Source: Elusimicrobiota bacterium (GTDB taxonomy: Bacteria > Elusimicrobiota > Elusimicrobia > JACQPE01). Taken from it: a stretch of 64,000 nt of DNA. The stretch covers positions 51,729-115,728 of the forward strand of contig JACPAN010000016.1 of the NCBI GenBank assembly GCA_016180815.1. Direction: 5' to 3'. Shown piece after piece: positions 24,246 to 33,023 of this stretch (positions within the stretch are counted from its first letter, which is position 1; each line of letters starts with the position of its first letter). A model generated the notes under the pieces. The model was not told the DNA's origin, made no database searches, and saw nothing but the letters and a program-made list of their open reading frames with translations. Made by a program: the position numbers and the translations under genes.

Positions 24246-25095
24246 TTAAAAAATCAACGTTGACTCGATCCGATCCAAGAGGCTCTTTAGGCGTTTCCAG
24301 AATGCCGACCTTGGCCGGCCATTCTTTTAAAATCACGCGATAAACCTCAGGCGGCACATGGCCTTGAGCCAAATGCGCATGCTGATCCAGATGGCAGCCC
24401 AACGGCAAACTGGAATTATTCCAATGAATCATGGCCAGCTTCGAAGAAGGAACCAGCTTGGAAAAATCGGCGAAAAATTTCCTGGCTTCGCCGGCGTTTT
24501 TCAACGAATAACCGGCGCCCCAGCAATGAGCCACGTCCAAGCACAGACCGAAACGCGGCCCATGCGGCGAAAGCGCCGCGACCATGGAAGCGAGCTCTTC
24601 AAGCGTTCCCCCCATGCGCCGGGCTCCGCCGGGCACGTTTTCAAGAATAATCGCGGGGCCTTGCGCCGGGGTGTCCTGCAGAATCCCGGACAAACCCTCT
24701 TGCACCAGCCTCAAGCCGGTCTGCAAATCCATGCGTTCTCCATAAGGACCCAAATGAAAAACGTAATAGGCCGCTCGAAGCATCCGGGCCAACTCGAGCT
24801 CCTGTTTAAGGCGGTCAAAGGAACGCTTGCGCAATTGGGCGTTATCCGCGGCCAGAGCGGCCACGGAGCGCGAATGCACGACGACCTCTTTAACTGGACT
24901 CGCCAGCAGAGCGCTGTTCCAACTGTTGATTTCTTCATCAAGCCGTTTCCTGATCGCTCGGCTCAAGCCGGGTTCAAAATAAAACTCGTGCCTGCGGTAA
25001 GCGAACATTTGAACGGCCTCAAGACCCAAAGCCCTGGCCTCTTGCAACGCATGCAGCAAGGACTTTCGGATGGAAAAATGCGCGCCCAACAGCAC
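24235..25095 (-). CDS. AP endonuclease 2 / endonuclease IV-like TIM barrel
   Basis: A 286-residue protein of the xylose-isomerase-like TIM-barrel fold, closest to Nfo (endonuclease IV), which incises DNA at abasic sites with three Zn ions. Matching segments are LGAHFSIRKSLLHAL, ALGLEAVQMF, VVVHSRSV, HLGPYGE, ILENVPGGARRMGGTLEEL, GLCLDVAHCWGAGY, and HWNNSSLPLGCHLDQHAHLAQG. These supply the His/Glu/Asp metal ligands. The GTG at 25095 was chosen because TATTAT ends 6 nt upstream. The longer frame to 25170 would overlap the divergent neighbour. Likely cytoplasmic base-excision repair. Confidence 0.78.
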   Translation of the reverse strand: MLLGAHFSIRKSLLHALQEARALGLEAVQMFAYRRHEFYFEPGLSRAIRKRLDEEINSWNSALLASPVKEVVVHSRSVAALAADNAQLRKRSFDRLKQELELARMLRAAYYVFHLGPYGERMDLQTGLRLVQEGLSGILQDTPAQGPAIILENVPGGARRMGGTLEELASMVAALSPHGPRFGLCLDVAHCWGAGYSLKNAGEARKFFADFSKLVPSSKLAMIHWNNSSLPLGCHLDQHAHLAQGHVPPEVYRVILKEWPAKVGILETPKEPLGSDRVNVDFLRNL

Positions 25096-25120
25096 GACGA
25101 GATAATAGGATAATGAAACA
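25096..25120. promoter_or_regulatory. Overlapping divergent -10 boxes, 25-bp spacer
   Basis: On the plus strand GATAAT (25109-25114) ends 6 nt before ATG 25121. On the minus strand TATTAT (25107-25102) ends 6 nt before GTG 25095. Neither gene has a Shine-Dalgarno site. This is the same arrangement as at 4212-4232. Confidence 0.55.
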
Positions 25121-25618
25121 ATGCGCAAACCCAAATTTCTGGTCGACACCATGCTGGGACGCCTGTGCACTTGGCTGCGCCTGTTGGGTTATGACGCGGC
25201 CTTTGTCCAGGAAAGTCAACGAAAAAGCATGCTGGAAAAAAGCTTCTTGGAGCGCCGCATCCTCCTCACCAGAGAAACGAAACTGGCCCATGCCCATGCC
25301 TATCGAACCGTGATCCTGCGCGATCAGCATTGGTGGGACCAATTGAATACGGTCTGGAAAACGCTCGATCTGGGCCCCGTCGCCCGGAAGGCTGTTTTTT
25401 CCCGCTGCAGCGGGTGCAATATCCCGCTCAAAAAAATTCCAAAAGCTAAAATCGATCCTAAAAAAATACCGCCCAAGGTTCTGCTGCATCACGACGAATT
25501 CCATGGATGCTTCAAATGCCGCAAAATATTCTGGCCCGGCAGCCATTTGGACATCACCATGGCCCGGCTTGAAACAATCGGCATTCCTGTCTCAGACGCC
25601 GCCGGTCAATCCTCATGA
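25121..25618 (+). CDS. Mut7-C RNase domain protein with zinc ribbon
   Basis: A 165-residue protein with the Mut7-C PIN-like nuclease fold (KFLVDTMLGRLCTWLRLLGYD, then ILLTRE and the acidic/basic core) and a C-terminal zinc ribbon formed by CSGCNIPL and CFKCRKIFW. The family is predicted to cleave RNA, although its substrates are little known. It begins at ATG 25121, 6 nt after a -10 box (leaderless), and its stop overlaps the thpR start by 4 nt. Confidence 0.82.
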   Translation: MRKPKFLVDTMLGRLCTWLRLLGYDAAFVQESQRKSMLEKSFLERRILLTRETKLAHAHAYRTVILRDQHWWDQLNTVWKTLDLGPVARKAVFSRCSGCNIPLKKIPKAKIDPKKIPPKVLLHHDEFHGCFKCRKIFWPGSHLDITMARLETIGIPVSDAAGQSS

Positions 25619-26211
25619 GGTTATTTTTTGCCGTTCATCCATCCGAAGAAATCCGCCGGAAAGCGGCGGCCTTGGCCGACGAAATCAAGGCCGGCTGCGA
25701 AAATTTAGACGCCAAATGGGTGCCCCCTGAGAATTTCCATATCACGTTGGTTTTTTTAGGAGAAACGCCTGAAACAAAATTAGCCGAACTCAAAAACGTG
25801 GCTCAGCAAGCGGCTAAAACCGGCAAATCATTCAGCGCCGAGTTCGGCAACTTGGGCGTTTTCCCGAATACCCGCGCCCCGCGCGTGCTTTGGATCGGCA
25901 TATCAAAAGGAGCTCAAGAGCTTCGCCATCTGGCCCGCGGCTTGCATCATGAGCTTCAAGCAGGCGGTTTTTTGTTCGACAGCAAAGACCCTGATCCGCA
26001 TTTGACCCTGGCGCGCATGCGCGATCCCCGCGAACCCAGCCGCGCCAAGGTCCTTTCATCCGCCGTATCCAAAATACGCGGCTATGTCGAGCGACCCATG
26101 CCTGCGCTGGGATCCTGGCCGGTCTTGCAAATTGCGTTGATGGAAAGCCTGCTGGCTAAACCGTCCCCGATTTATAAAACTCTGGAACAATTTAATCTTG
26201 GCCATGAATAA
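25615..26211 (+). CDS. thpR: RNA 2',3'-cyclic phosphodiesterase ThpR
   Basis: A 198-residue member of the 2H phosphoesterase (LigT) family. The two catalytic HxTx tetrapeptides are FHITLVFLG (about residue 43) and DPHLTLARM (about residue 127). The N terminus MRLFFAVHPSEEIRR is typical. It opens 2',3'-cyclic phosphates on RNA ends. Overlap with the Mut7-C RNase gene suggests joint function in RNA end processing. The 3' end overlaps mltG by 8 nt. Confidence 0.88.
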   Translation: MRLFFAVHPSEEIRRKAAALADEIKAGCENLDAKWVPPENFHITLVFLGETPETKLAELKNVAQQAAKTGKSFSAEFGNLGVFPNTRAPRVLWIGISKGAQELRHLARGLHHELQAGGFLFDSKDPDPHLTLARMRDPREPSRAKVLSSAVSKIRGYVERPMPALGSWPVLQIALMESLLAKPSPIYKTLEQFNLGHE

Positions 26212-27166
26212 AAAGGCTCTCGCTTTATTCCTCGGTATTTTCGCCGCGGTTTTCTTAAGCTGGGAATTGCCGCTGATCCCGCGCTCCTCCGAAAGCGTCT
26301 TAGTCAGGATCTCGCCCGAGCACAAAACAGCAAAAGACATCATCAGCGTCTTTCAAGCGCAAGGGATCCTCAGACACCCCAGAGCGTTTCGTTTGGCGAG
26401 CAAAGTCTTCGGCTGGGACAAACGCTTCAAGCGTGGAACCTATCTGTTGAGACGGGGGGAAGCTTGGCCGGTCTTAGCCAAAAAACTTCTCAAAGGGGAA
26501 ACCTTCACCGTCAAAGTCACGATTCCCGAAGGCTGGCGCGCCGAGCAGATCGCTGATCGCCTGAAGGCTCAATCCATCATCAATACGGACGGATTCGTCC
26601 GCTTGGTCCAAAAACAAACGCTGGAAGGATTTCTTTATCCCTCCACCTATTTTTTTGAGCCTTATTCCGCGCCTGAAACAATCATCGAGCAAATGAACCA
26701 ACAATTTGAACGAGTTTGGAAAGAGAATTTTGACGGCAAATCGCTGCCGCCTAAATTCACCAAAAAAAACGTGGTGACGCTGGCTTCGATTATCGAGATG
26801 GAAACAAACTTATCCCAAGAAAAACCGCTGATTGCCGGCGTGTTCATGAACCGCTTAAGACAAGGCTGGAAGCTTGAAGCCGATCCCACGGTGCAATACG
26901 CTTTAGGCGGCTGGAAGGATCGCGTCTTGTACAAAGATCTTCAAATCGACTCGCCTTACAACACCTACAAATACCGAGGCTTGCCGCCGGGACCCATCGG
27001 CAATCCGGGCCAAGATTCCATCGCCGCGGTATTTGATCCGGCGCCGACCGAATACATGTATTTCGTGGCCAAGGGCGACGGCAGCCATGTGTTCTTTAAA
27101 ACCCTCCAAGAGCACAATCGTTTTCGCCACTTGCAGAAAAAAGCCAGGCGGGTTAAAGTTAAATAA
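26204..27166 (+). CDS. mltG: Endolytic murein transglycosylase MltG
   Basis: A 320-residue inner-membrane lytic transglycosylase (YceG) that terminates growing glycan strands. One N-terminal membrane helix (about 5-22) is followed by a LysM-like region (about 35-110) and the catalytic domain. That domain shows VTLASIIEMET with the conserved Glu, EADPTVQYALGG, SPYNTYKYRGLPPGPIGNPG and YFVAKGDGSHVF. ATG 26204 is preferred over TTG 26198. It overlaps thpR by 8 nt, so it is part of the 25.1-28.0 kb plus-strand run. Confidence 0.92.
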   Translation: MNKKALALFLGIFAAVFLSWELPLIPRSSESVLVRISPEHKTAKDIISVFQAQGILRHPRAFRLASKVFGWDKRFKRGTYLLRRGEAWPVLAKKLLKGETFTVKVTIPEGWRAEQIADRLKAQSIINTDGFVRLVQKQTLEGFLYPSTYFFEPYSAPETIIEQMNQQFERVWKENFDGKSLPPKFTKKNVVTLASIIEMETNLSQEKPLIAGVFMNRLRQGWKLEADPTVQYALGGWKDRVLYKDLQIDSPYNTYKYRGLPPGPIGNPGQDSIAAVFDPAPTEYMYFVAKGDGSHVFFKTLQEHNRFRHLQKKARRVKVK

Positions 27167-27169
27167 CCG

Positions 27170-27985
27170 ATGAACGTTGTGTTGGCTTCGATCCTTCTGG
27201 CCGCTTTTCTGCCGCTTCACGCCGAAAACAATAAGCGGGATATCCGCTTGGTCGAAGCCAAGGGATCGGTATGGGTGAAGCCCTCCGGCGGCGAGTGGGA
27301 AGTGGTGGATACCAAAAATTTCGAAGAACTCCCCTTGGAAGAAGGCGAGGGCATTAAAACCGGCTCCGAGCCTTCCGAAGCCACCATACAAATCGACCAG
27401 GAAAATACCGTGGAGCTTTCCCCGGATACGGAATTTGAAGTCACCTCAAGCAATCTCGCCTGGACGAAGTTCAGGCTTTTTACCGGGCGCATCCTCTCTA
27501 AAATCGAAGAAAAAATAGCGGAAAAAAAACGCAATATGAACGTTCTCCTGCCCGCCTCCACGTTGGCCGTTCGGGGGACTGAGTTCGCGGCGGACGCCTC
27601 CGGCGAGGATGACGTGGGAGGATTGGGCGTTTTTGAGGGTGAAGTGGAGGCCACGCTGAATAATTTGGAAGGGTCCCCTGCGGTCAAGGTCAAAGCCGGT
27701 CAAGAACTCGATTTCATCCGCAAAGGGGCTCCCCCAAAACCACGGGCGATTAGGCGCTTTAAAGCCATGAAAAAACGCATGGCTTTTATGAGAAAGCGCC
27801 ACGCGCAATTACGCGCCAAATGGCGGTCCATGCCGCATGAGCGCCGCCGGGCCATCAGGCAAAAAGTCAAAGAATTAAGACGCGAACGCCGCCAGCAGCT
27901 CAAAGGCGGGGATCGAAACGGCCCCGGCCCTCAACGTCGGGGCATGCGCAAGCGCCAACAAAAATCCGGACCCCATCCGCGATAA
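27170..27985 (+). CDS. Secreted FecR-domain protein with basic tail
   Basis: A 271-residue exported protein, 4 nt after mltG. A signal peptide (to about HAE, 19) precedes a FecR domain (about 30-175): VEAKGSVWVKPSGG, LEEGEGIKTGSEP, VELSPDTEFEV, the core STLAVRGTEFAADAS and GVFEGEVEATL. FecR domains often sense or organise at the envelope. There is no sigma factor or TonB receptor nearby, so ECF signalling is not supported. The last 80 residues are strongly basic (RKRHAQLRAKWR, RRRAIRQKVKELRRERRQQ) and helical, perhaps binding murein or an anionic polymer. Confidence 0.75.
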   Translation: MNVVLASILLAAFLPLHAENNKRDIRLVEAKGSVWVKPSGGEWEVVDTKNFEELPLEEGEGIKTGSEPSEATIQIDQENTVELSPDTEFEVTSSNLAWTKFRLFTGRILSKIEEKIAEKKRNMNVLLPASTLAVRGTEFAADASGEDDVGGLGVFEGEVEATLNNLEGSPAVKVKAGQELDFIRKGAPPKPRAIRRFKAMKKRMAFMRKRHAQLRAKWRSMPHERRRAIRQKVKELRRERRQQLKGGDRNGPGPQRRGMRKRQQKSGPHPR

Positions 27986-27994
27986 AACGCCTCG

Positions 27995-28023
27995 TTGACA
28001 CGATTCCCTATTCAGGGTAGGCT
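27995..28023 (+). promoter_or_regulatory. Sigma-70 promoter of gene 28051
   Basis: Perfect TTGACA (27995-28000), a 17-bp spacer and TAGGCT (28018-28023). The transcript would begin near 28030 and carry AGGAGG at 28039-28044 before the ATG at 28051, a conventional leadered start. Confidence 0.65.
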
Positions 28024-28050
28024 TTATTAGCACGCGATAGGAGGTTGAGC

Positions 28051-28569
28051 ATGAAAAAAAATACCGCGCTTGCTCTGATCATCGGATTAATGCTCACAGG
28101 CACGATCACTCATGCCGATCCACCGGATCACGAAACCCTGAGAAATTTTTTAGAAGGAATGGGTCCGGACGAACGAGGGGTTTACGATCCCATGTCCTTG
28201 CGCGGGATTTGCACGCATGAACACATACTTTTTCGCGATTACAGTACTGAGGTAGAACGTCTTTGCAATGAAATCATCGCCAAATTTGAAACTCTGATTG
28301 CTTCGCCTCAACATTTCTGCGCGACGCAAGAATTCTTTGACGGCTTATATGGCGCCTTCCGGAAAATTCAAAAAAACGACAAAAAAATGGCTAAACATCT
28401 ACAAGATGTTCACGAAGCCGCAGCCAACAATAATACTCGGGCTCAGGCCAGAGCGGAACGGGCGTTAAACACCGAGGGTGGGCGTCTGCAAACCAATCTG
28501 GAAACATTCAAAAGCAAGGTTAACCAGATCGAAAATTTCGGTCAAGACGAACCCTGTTCCGCCGAATAA
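28051..28569 (+). CDS. Small secreted helical protein, unknown function
   Basis: A 172-residue exported protein. AGGAGG stands 6 nt before ATG 28051. The signal peptide ends near THA. The mature start DHETLRNFLEGMG weakly recalls the FD motif (Phe about 10 residues after cleavage, without the Asp). Four cysteines (GICTHE, RLCNEI, HFCATQ, EPCSAE) and long amphipathic helices rich in Lys, Asn and Ala follow, with coiled-coil character at about 105-165. No family is recognised. It converges with ftcD. Confidence 0.6.
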   Translation: MKKNTALALIIGLMLTGTITHADPPDHETLRNFLEGMGPDERGVYDPMSLRGICTHEHILFRDYSTEVERLCNEIIAKFETLIASPQHFCATQEFFDGLYGAFRKIQKNDKKMAKHLQDVHEAAANNNTRAQARAERALNTEGGRLQTNLETFKSKVNQIENFGQDEPCSAE

Positions 28570-28581
28570 AAACGCCGCTGA

Positions 28582-30108
28582 TTAACCCAATCTCTCTTTC
28601 AAGCTCGCTTCAAGGGCTTCAGCTTGAGCTGAAAGGCGATTTTTGTAGGCTTCATCTTCGATCAACGGCAAATTAATCAAAACGTTTTCCTTCGCGCCGC
28701 GGCCGCCGGCGGCAAGCAAGCCGAGCCCGACTTGATAATCGCTGGCCATGCTCCCGGGAACCAATTCTTTCTCGCCGGCCAAGATCATGGCGCACTCAAC
28801 CGTTGTTCTGAGCGTCGTCAGAGGTGTTTCCGCCGCCTTTTTCAAGGCCTCCTGGATCGCTTCACCGCGCTTGGGATCGGTTTTCGGCAAACGATAAGCA
28901 TCGGCGACGGCTTGATAGCTGACCGCATCATCGACGGCCAGACGGCGCAATTGCTGGGCCCAATGAGATACCCGCGTGATCAGTTCCTTAATCTTCGCTT
29001 CACCGCGTCCGTTCTCGCCTGTTTTCAATGATTTTTTCAACCGGATTTGAAAAACCTTCATAGCCAAGGACGCGCCCATGGCCGATGCCGCAGCCGAAGC
29101 TGAACCGCCGCCGGGCACGGGAAGGGGCGCGGCCAGCGCATCGCAAATAGCCCCTAACCCGGATTCCCAAGAACTCCCGCTTGCCGAGGAAGAATTCGTC
29201 TCTCCGGCCAAAAGCTCAAGAAGCTTGCTTTCTAAAACCTGCTTCGCGGGATCGAATCCTTTCACCCGAAGTTCCTCAATCGCGAAGTGTTCCAAGGCCG
29301 CAGCCGGCACAAGCCCGATCAACTCGGTTTCAGCGATCGCTGCGCCCGCGGCGCGGGCCAAGGAATCCACCTGCCGGTATACCGCGCTTAAGCCCGTGAC
29401 CGGGTAATTGGTCAGCACCGTGGACACCTGAACTTTGCCCGGATCGGACAGCTCAATTTCCTTGGCGCGCAGATAAGGTAAGCCGCCGGAAGATGTTCGA
29501 ATTTTCTTGGTTATTTCCTTGGCCAAATTCATATCCCCGGTCGCCAGATTGACGTTGAAATTAATAATCTGCTCGCGCGCGCCTACGGCCGTGGCCCCGG
29601 CCGTAGGATGAATCTTAGGCTGCCCAAAATCCGGATTGCGGCTTGAATCTTTGCCCAGAGCCTCGGATAGCCCCTCGAACTCTCCCTTCCTCACATTGGC
29701 CAAATTCTCCCGTTCAGGCCTGGTCGCTGAAAAGCCGTACAAAAACACGGGGATATCAAGCTCCTTGGCCAACCGTTCTCCCAATTTTTGCGACAACGCA
29801 ACGCATTCCTTGAGATCGACGCCAAAGAGGGGCGTAAAGGGAATGACATCCGTAGCGCCCATTCTGGGATGCTCGCCTTTATGCCGGCGCATATCAATCA
29901 GCTCCACGGCTTTTTTGGCGCCTCGGAAAGCTCCTTCCGCAACCGCATCAGGGGCGCCCACGAAGGTCACTACGGAGCGGTGATGGTCTTTATCCATCTC
30001 AATATCCATCAACACGACTCCGGCTTCGCGGATGGCGGCCACGATAGCCTGGACTTTGGCGGGATCGCGGCCCTCGCTGAAATTAGGAACGCATTGAACA
30101 AGCTTCAT
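28582..30108 (-). CDS. ftcD: Bifunctional glutamate formimidoyltransferase / formimidoyl-THF cyclodeaminase
   Basis: A 508-residue fused enzyme of histidine catabolism. The N-terminal formiminotransferase (about 1-300; MKLVQCVPNFSEGRD, DMDKDHHRSVVTFVG-like, HKGEHPRMGATDVIPF, HPTAGATAVGAREQIINFNV) moves the formimino group from formiminoglutamate to tetrahydrofolate. The C-terminal cyclodeaminase (about 315-508; LPVPGGGSASAAASAMGASLAMKV) releases ammonia and yields 5,10-methenyl-THF. The fusion is the mammalian-type arrangement also seen in some bacteria. It is last in the hut operon and overlaps the HAD gene by 4 nt. Confidence 0.93.
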   Translation of the reverse strand: MKLVQCVPNFSEGRDPAKVQAIVAAIREAGVVLMDIEMDKDHHRSVVTFVGAPDAVAEGAFRGAKKAVELIDMRRHKGEHPRMGATDVIPFTPLFGVDLKECVALSQKLGERLAKELDIPVFLYGFSATRPERENLANVRKGEFEGLSEALGKDSSRNPDFGQPKIHPTAGATAVGAREQIINFNVNLATGDMNLAKEITKKIRTSSGGLPYLRAKEIELSDPGKVQVSTVLTNYPVTGLSAVYRQVDSLARAAGAAIAETELIGLVPAAALEHFAIEELRVKGFDPAKQVLESKLLELLAGETNSSSASGSSWESGLGAICDALAAPLPVPGGGSASAAASAMGASLAMKVFQIRLKKSLKTGENGRGEAKIKELITRVSHWAQQLRRLAVDDAVSYQAVADAYRLPKTDPKRGEAIQEALKKAAETPLTTLRTTVECAMILAGEKELVPGSMASDYQVGLGLLAAGGRGAKENVLINLPLIEDEAYKNRLSAQAEALEASLKERLG

Positions 30109-30809
30109 ACCAACTTTAAACGCTTAATCCATCGCTGCGGACTCGCATAATCATTAAAGTAAAAGTCGGGCTTAGCCGCCCGTAGTTCGCTGCCGGAAAC
30201 AGGACCCGTGGCCACGGCCACGCTTCGGTAGCCGCAGGCGCGGGCCGCGGCAATATCGCGCCGAGTGTCGCCGATGATAAACACCTCGTGTTTGCGGAAG
30301 CGGCGCCGGTAATGACGCATGGCCTTAGCCACCCCTTTGCGCAGAAGCTCGGGCCGTTTGATGGAATCGGTCGAAAATCCGCCGACGGGAAAAAAGCGGT
30401 TCAACTTTGAGCGACTCAATTTAATGCGCGCGCCTTTTTCCAAATTACCCGTGCCCAGGGCCAAATAAACCCCCGGCAAACGCGAAAGCATGCGCAAAAA
30501 ATCCTTGATGCCGTCGATCATGCGATAACCACGGCTGGCGCGCACCCGAGGTTTAAGGAACGAAGGGAAAATCCGCGTCAAATGCCGCAACTCCCCGGGT
30601 CGCGGATGACGTTTCATTTTTCGTTCAAAAACTTCAAGAAAAATGGCCGGGTCCGTTTTCCCCCGCCCTTCAATCCCCTCCAGGGCGCCGGCAAGCCCGT
30701 ATTGCTTTAAAAAAAGGTCTTCAATGGCCCTTTTGCCCGCGCCGCCGGTGACGAGCAAAGTGCCGTCCAAGTCAAAAACCAAAAGTTTGCGCTTAGGGAC
30801 CCTACCCAT
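30105..30809 (-). CDS. HAD-superfamily phosphatase
   Basis: A 234-residue haloacid-dehalogenase phosphatase. Motif I is LLVFDLDGTLLVT. Motif II lies near YLALGTGN, and motif III/IV is the Lys (RPELLRKGVAKA) with IIGDTRRDIAAARACG. It resembles phosphoglycolate or beta-phosphoglucomutase-type members with a helical cap (about 20-90). The start at 30809 gives the usual short N terminus and overlaps hutI by 8 nt. The frame is open to 30965 but that part is inside hutI. Its substrate and role in a histidine-degradation operon are not evident. Confidence 0.78.
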   Translation of the reverse strand: MGRVPKRKLLVFDLDGTLLVTGGAGKRAIEDLFLKQYGLAGALEGIEGRGKTDPAIFLEVFERKMKRHPRPGELRHLTRIFPSFLKPRVRASRGYRMIDGIKDFLRMLSRLPGVYLALGTGNLEKGARIKLSRSKLNRFFPVGGFSTDSIKRPELLRKGVAKAMRHYRRRFRKHEVFIIGDTRRDIAAARACGYRSVAVATGPVSGSELRAAKPDFYFNDYASPQRWIKRLKLV

Positions 30810-32043
30810 TCCAAAAAACGACATGGCCCTTCTTAACGACGCCGCAAACCATATTGACGGCGAAATAATAGGGGATTTCCCGGTAATCCGAAACATCCAA
30901 TACAATAAGATCGGCTTGTTTGCCGGCTTCGAGGCTGCCCAATTTGCGTCCCAGAGCCAGGGCATGAGCCCCGTTGATGGTGGCGGCGACCAAAGCTTCC
31001 TCGGGTTTAAGTTTCATTTGATTGACGGCCAACGACAGAATAAAACTCATGTTCACGGTGGGCGATGTGCCCGGGTTGAAATCAGTAGCCAAGGCCACAG
31101 CCAAACCCTTGTCGATCATTTTGCGCGCCGGCGGATAGCGCTTGGTCGCCAAAAAGAAATTGGAACCCGGGCATAGCGTGGCCATGGTGTCCGATCCGGC
31201 CAAAAACTTCATATCGCCGTCTGTTATGCAATCCAAATGATCTACTGAAACTGCGCCCAGTTTATAGCCCAGGTAAGCGCCGCCGGTATGATGAAGCTGC
31301 TCGGCATGAAGCTTAAGCCCGTAGCCCAATTCCTGAGCGCGAAGCAAAATCCGGCGCGCTTCGTCCCTGTTGAAATAACCCTCATCGCAAAAAATATCAC
31401 AAAACTTGGCGAGCCCGCTAAGTTCGGGAATCATGCGCTCGCAAAGATAATCGATATAACCCTCGCGATCGGCTTCGTACTCTTTGGCAAGCGCGTGGGC
31501 GCCCAAAAACGTGGGGATGATTTCCAGCGGAGTCTTTACCGAGGCCATTACAGAAAGCATCTTACGCTCGGCTTCAAGCTCAAGCCCGTAGCCTGATTTG
31601 ATCTCCATGGTGGTGATGCCGTAACTCAAGGCGCGGCGCGCCCAGCGTTCCAGATGAACCTCCAGGTTCTTTTCCGGCGCCGCCCGTAAATCCTCCACGG
31701 AACGCTTAATGCCGCCGCCCTGGGCCGCGATTTGCTCATAGCCGGCTCCCTGCGCACGCATCTCGAAATCCTTGAGCCTGGAAGCGGCGAACACCGCATG
31801 GCTGTGGCTGTCAACGAACCCGGGCATCATCACCCGCCCGGCGGCATCGAGTTCCTGAACCTGGCGGCCTTCGGTTTTTTTACGCACTTGGGCATAAGGA
31901 CCCACAGCCTCGATTTTTTCGCCGTTCATTAAAACAGCATGGTCCTTGCCTAAGCAACCGATTTCCCCCATGGCTTTGCCGCGCCTGGGCCCAATCGGCC
32001 CGGACATGGTCACAATCTGCGCCGCGTTGATGATCAGCAGCAT
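30802..32043 (-). CDS. hutI: Imidazolonepropionase
   Basis: A 413-residue amidohydrolase that opens 4-imidazolone-5-propionate to formiminoglutamate. Diagnostic segments are the metal site FVDSHSHAVFA, RALSYGITTMEIKSGYGLE, TFLGAHALAKEY, IFCDEGYF, LKLHAEQLHHTGG, SVDHLDC and ATDFNPGTSPT. ATG 32043 was chosen (AGGGG just upstream) over a start 18 nt earlier. It lies between the epimerase (10-nt overlap) and the HAD gene in the minus-strand operon. Confidence 0.93.
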   Translation of the reverse strand: MLLIINAAQIVTMSGPIGPRRGKAMGEIGCLGKDHAVLMNGEKIEAVGPYAQVRKKTEGRQVQELDAAGRVMMPGFVDSHSHAVFAASRLKDFEMRAQGAGYEQIAAQGGGIKRSVEDLRAAPEKNLEVHLERWARRALSYGITTMEIKSGYGLELEAERKMLSVMASVKTPLEIIPTFLGAHALAKEYEADREGYIDYLCERMIPELSGLAKFCDIFCDEGYFNRDEARRILLRAQELGYGLKLHAEQLHHTGGAYLGYKLGAVSVDHLDCITDGDMKFLAGSDTMATLCPGSNFFLATKRYPPARKMIDKGLAVALATDFNPGTSPTVNMSFILSLAVNQMKLKPEEALVAATINGAHALALGRKLGSLEAGKQADLIVLDVSDYREIPYYFAVNMVCGVVKKGHVVFWNG

Positions 32044-33023
32044 GCGTCCCCTAAAAACCACCGCGCGCTTTCTTCAAGAGCCTGCTGCCATGCGACTTTT
32101 GGCTGATAACCCAACTCATGAAGCAAAGGGCTGGTTGCCCAATGGCAGTCATGAGCCGCGACCTCAACCCTGTAACGCGTCACGCCCAAAGGAACGGCCG
32201 GGATCGCGCGGTGAATCCATTCATTGGCCCAGCCCGCGGCATAGGCCAACGGATAAGGCACGCTGCGGATATGAACTGACGAATTCATGATGCGTCCCAA
32301 CTCCTCAAAAATATCCATCCAGGAAACTTGATTATCATCAGTGGCGACCAGCGTTTTCCCTGCGGCTTGCGGGGCCGAGGCAGCCAGGCAAACGGCGTCG
32401 ACTAGATTGCCGACATAGGATGTGGCCACCAGCTTGCGGGCGCCGCGCACGAAAAAAATTCGTCCCGAGCGGACCGCCCGGCAGATCGGCGCCGTGCTTT
32501 TGACGTCCCCCGGGCCGAACACCCAGAAACCCGGCCTTATAATCGTCCACGACAATCGCCCAAAATCACCGTTGGTCAATACACGCTCGGCCTCAAGCTT
32601 GCTTCGAGTATAGCCAAACGCGAAATTATCCGGAGTTTCCAGACCGTCGGCATGAACGCGGTCTTTGAAGCGATGAACCGACAAACTCCCCAACAAAAGA
32701 AAGCGGCCGCAGCCGCCAGCGCGGCAAGCCTCGGCCAGATGTCGGGTCGCCGACACATTTGGTTCTTCAAAATCCCGGTAAGGGCCCCAATCCCTCAGGA
32801 ACGCGGCCAGATGAAAAACACAATCGTAGCCTCCGCTCACAAACTCAAGACCGCTGGGTTGGCGCAAATCATGAACGGCCATCCGGTCGCAATAGGGTTT
32901 AACGAACCCGGCGTCCACGCCCGGTTGAATAATAGCGCTGACCGAATCGCCGCGCTCCTTCAAGGCCCGGACAAGATGATGTCCGATGAAACCCGTGGCG
33001 CCGGTGACCAAAACCTTATTCAT
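32034..33023 (-). CDS. NAD-dependent epimerase/dehydratase (extended SDR)
   Basis: A 329-residue extended short-chain dehydrogenase with the cofactor motif VLVTGATGFIGHHLV and the active-site YTRSKLEAE (YxxxK). IRPGFWVFGPGD follows, as in 3-beta-hydroxysteroid dehydrogenase/HpnA-like reductases acting on nucleotide sugars, sterols or isoprenoids. ATG 33023 overlaps the CPBP stop by 4 nt; the longer frame to 33146 would read into that gene. A paralogue lies at 33712. Confidence 0.82.
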   Translation of the reverse strand: MNKVLVTGATGFIGHHLVRALKERGDSVSAIIQPGVDAGFVKPYCDRMAVHDLRQPSGLEFVSGGYDCVFHLAAFLRDWGPYRDFEEPNVSATRHLAEACRAGGCGRFLLLGSLSVHRFKDRVHADGLETPDNFAFGYTRSKLEAERVLTNGDFGRLSWTIIRPGFWVFGPGDVKSTAPICRAVRSGRIFFVRGARKLVATSYVGNLVDAVCLAASAPQAAGKTLVATDDNQVSWMDIFEELGRIMNSSVHIRSVPYPLAYAAGWANEWIHRAIPAVPLGVTRYRVEVAAHDCHWATSPLLHELGYQPKVAWQQALEESARWFLGDACC

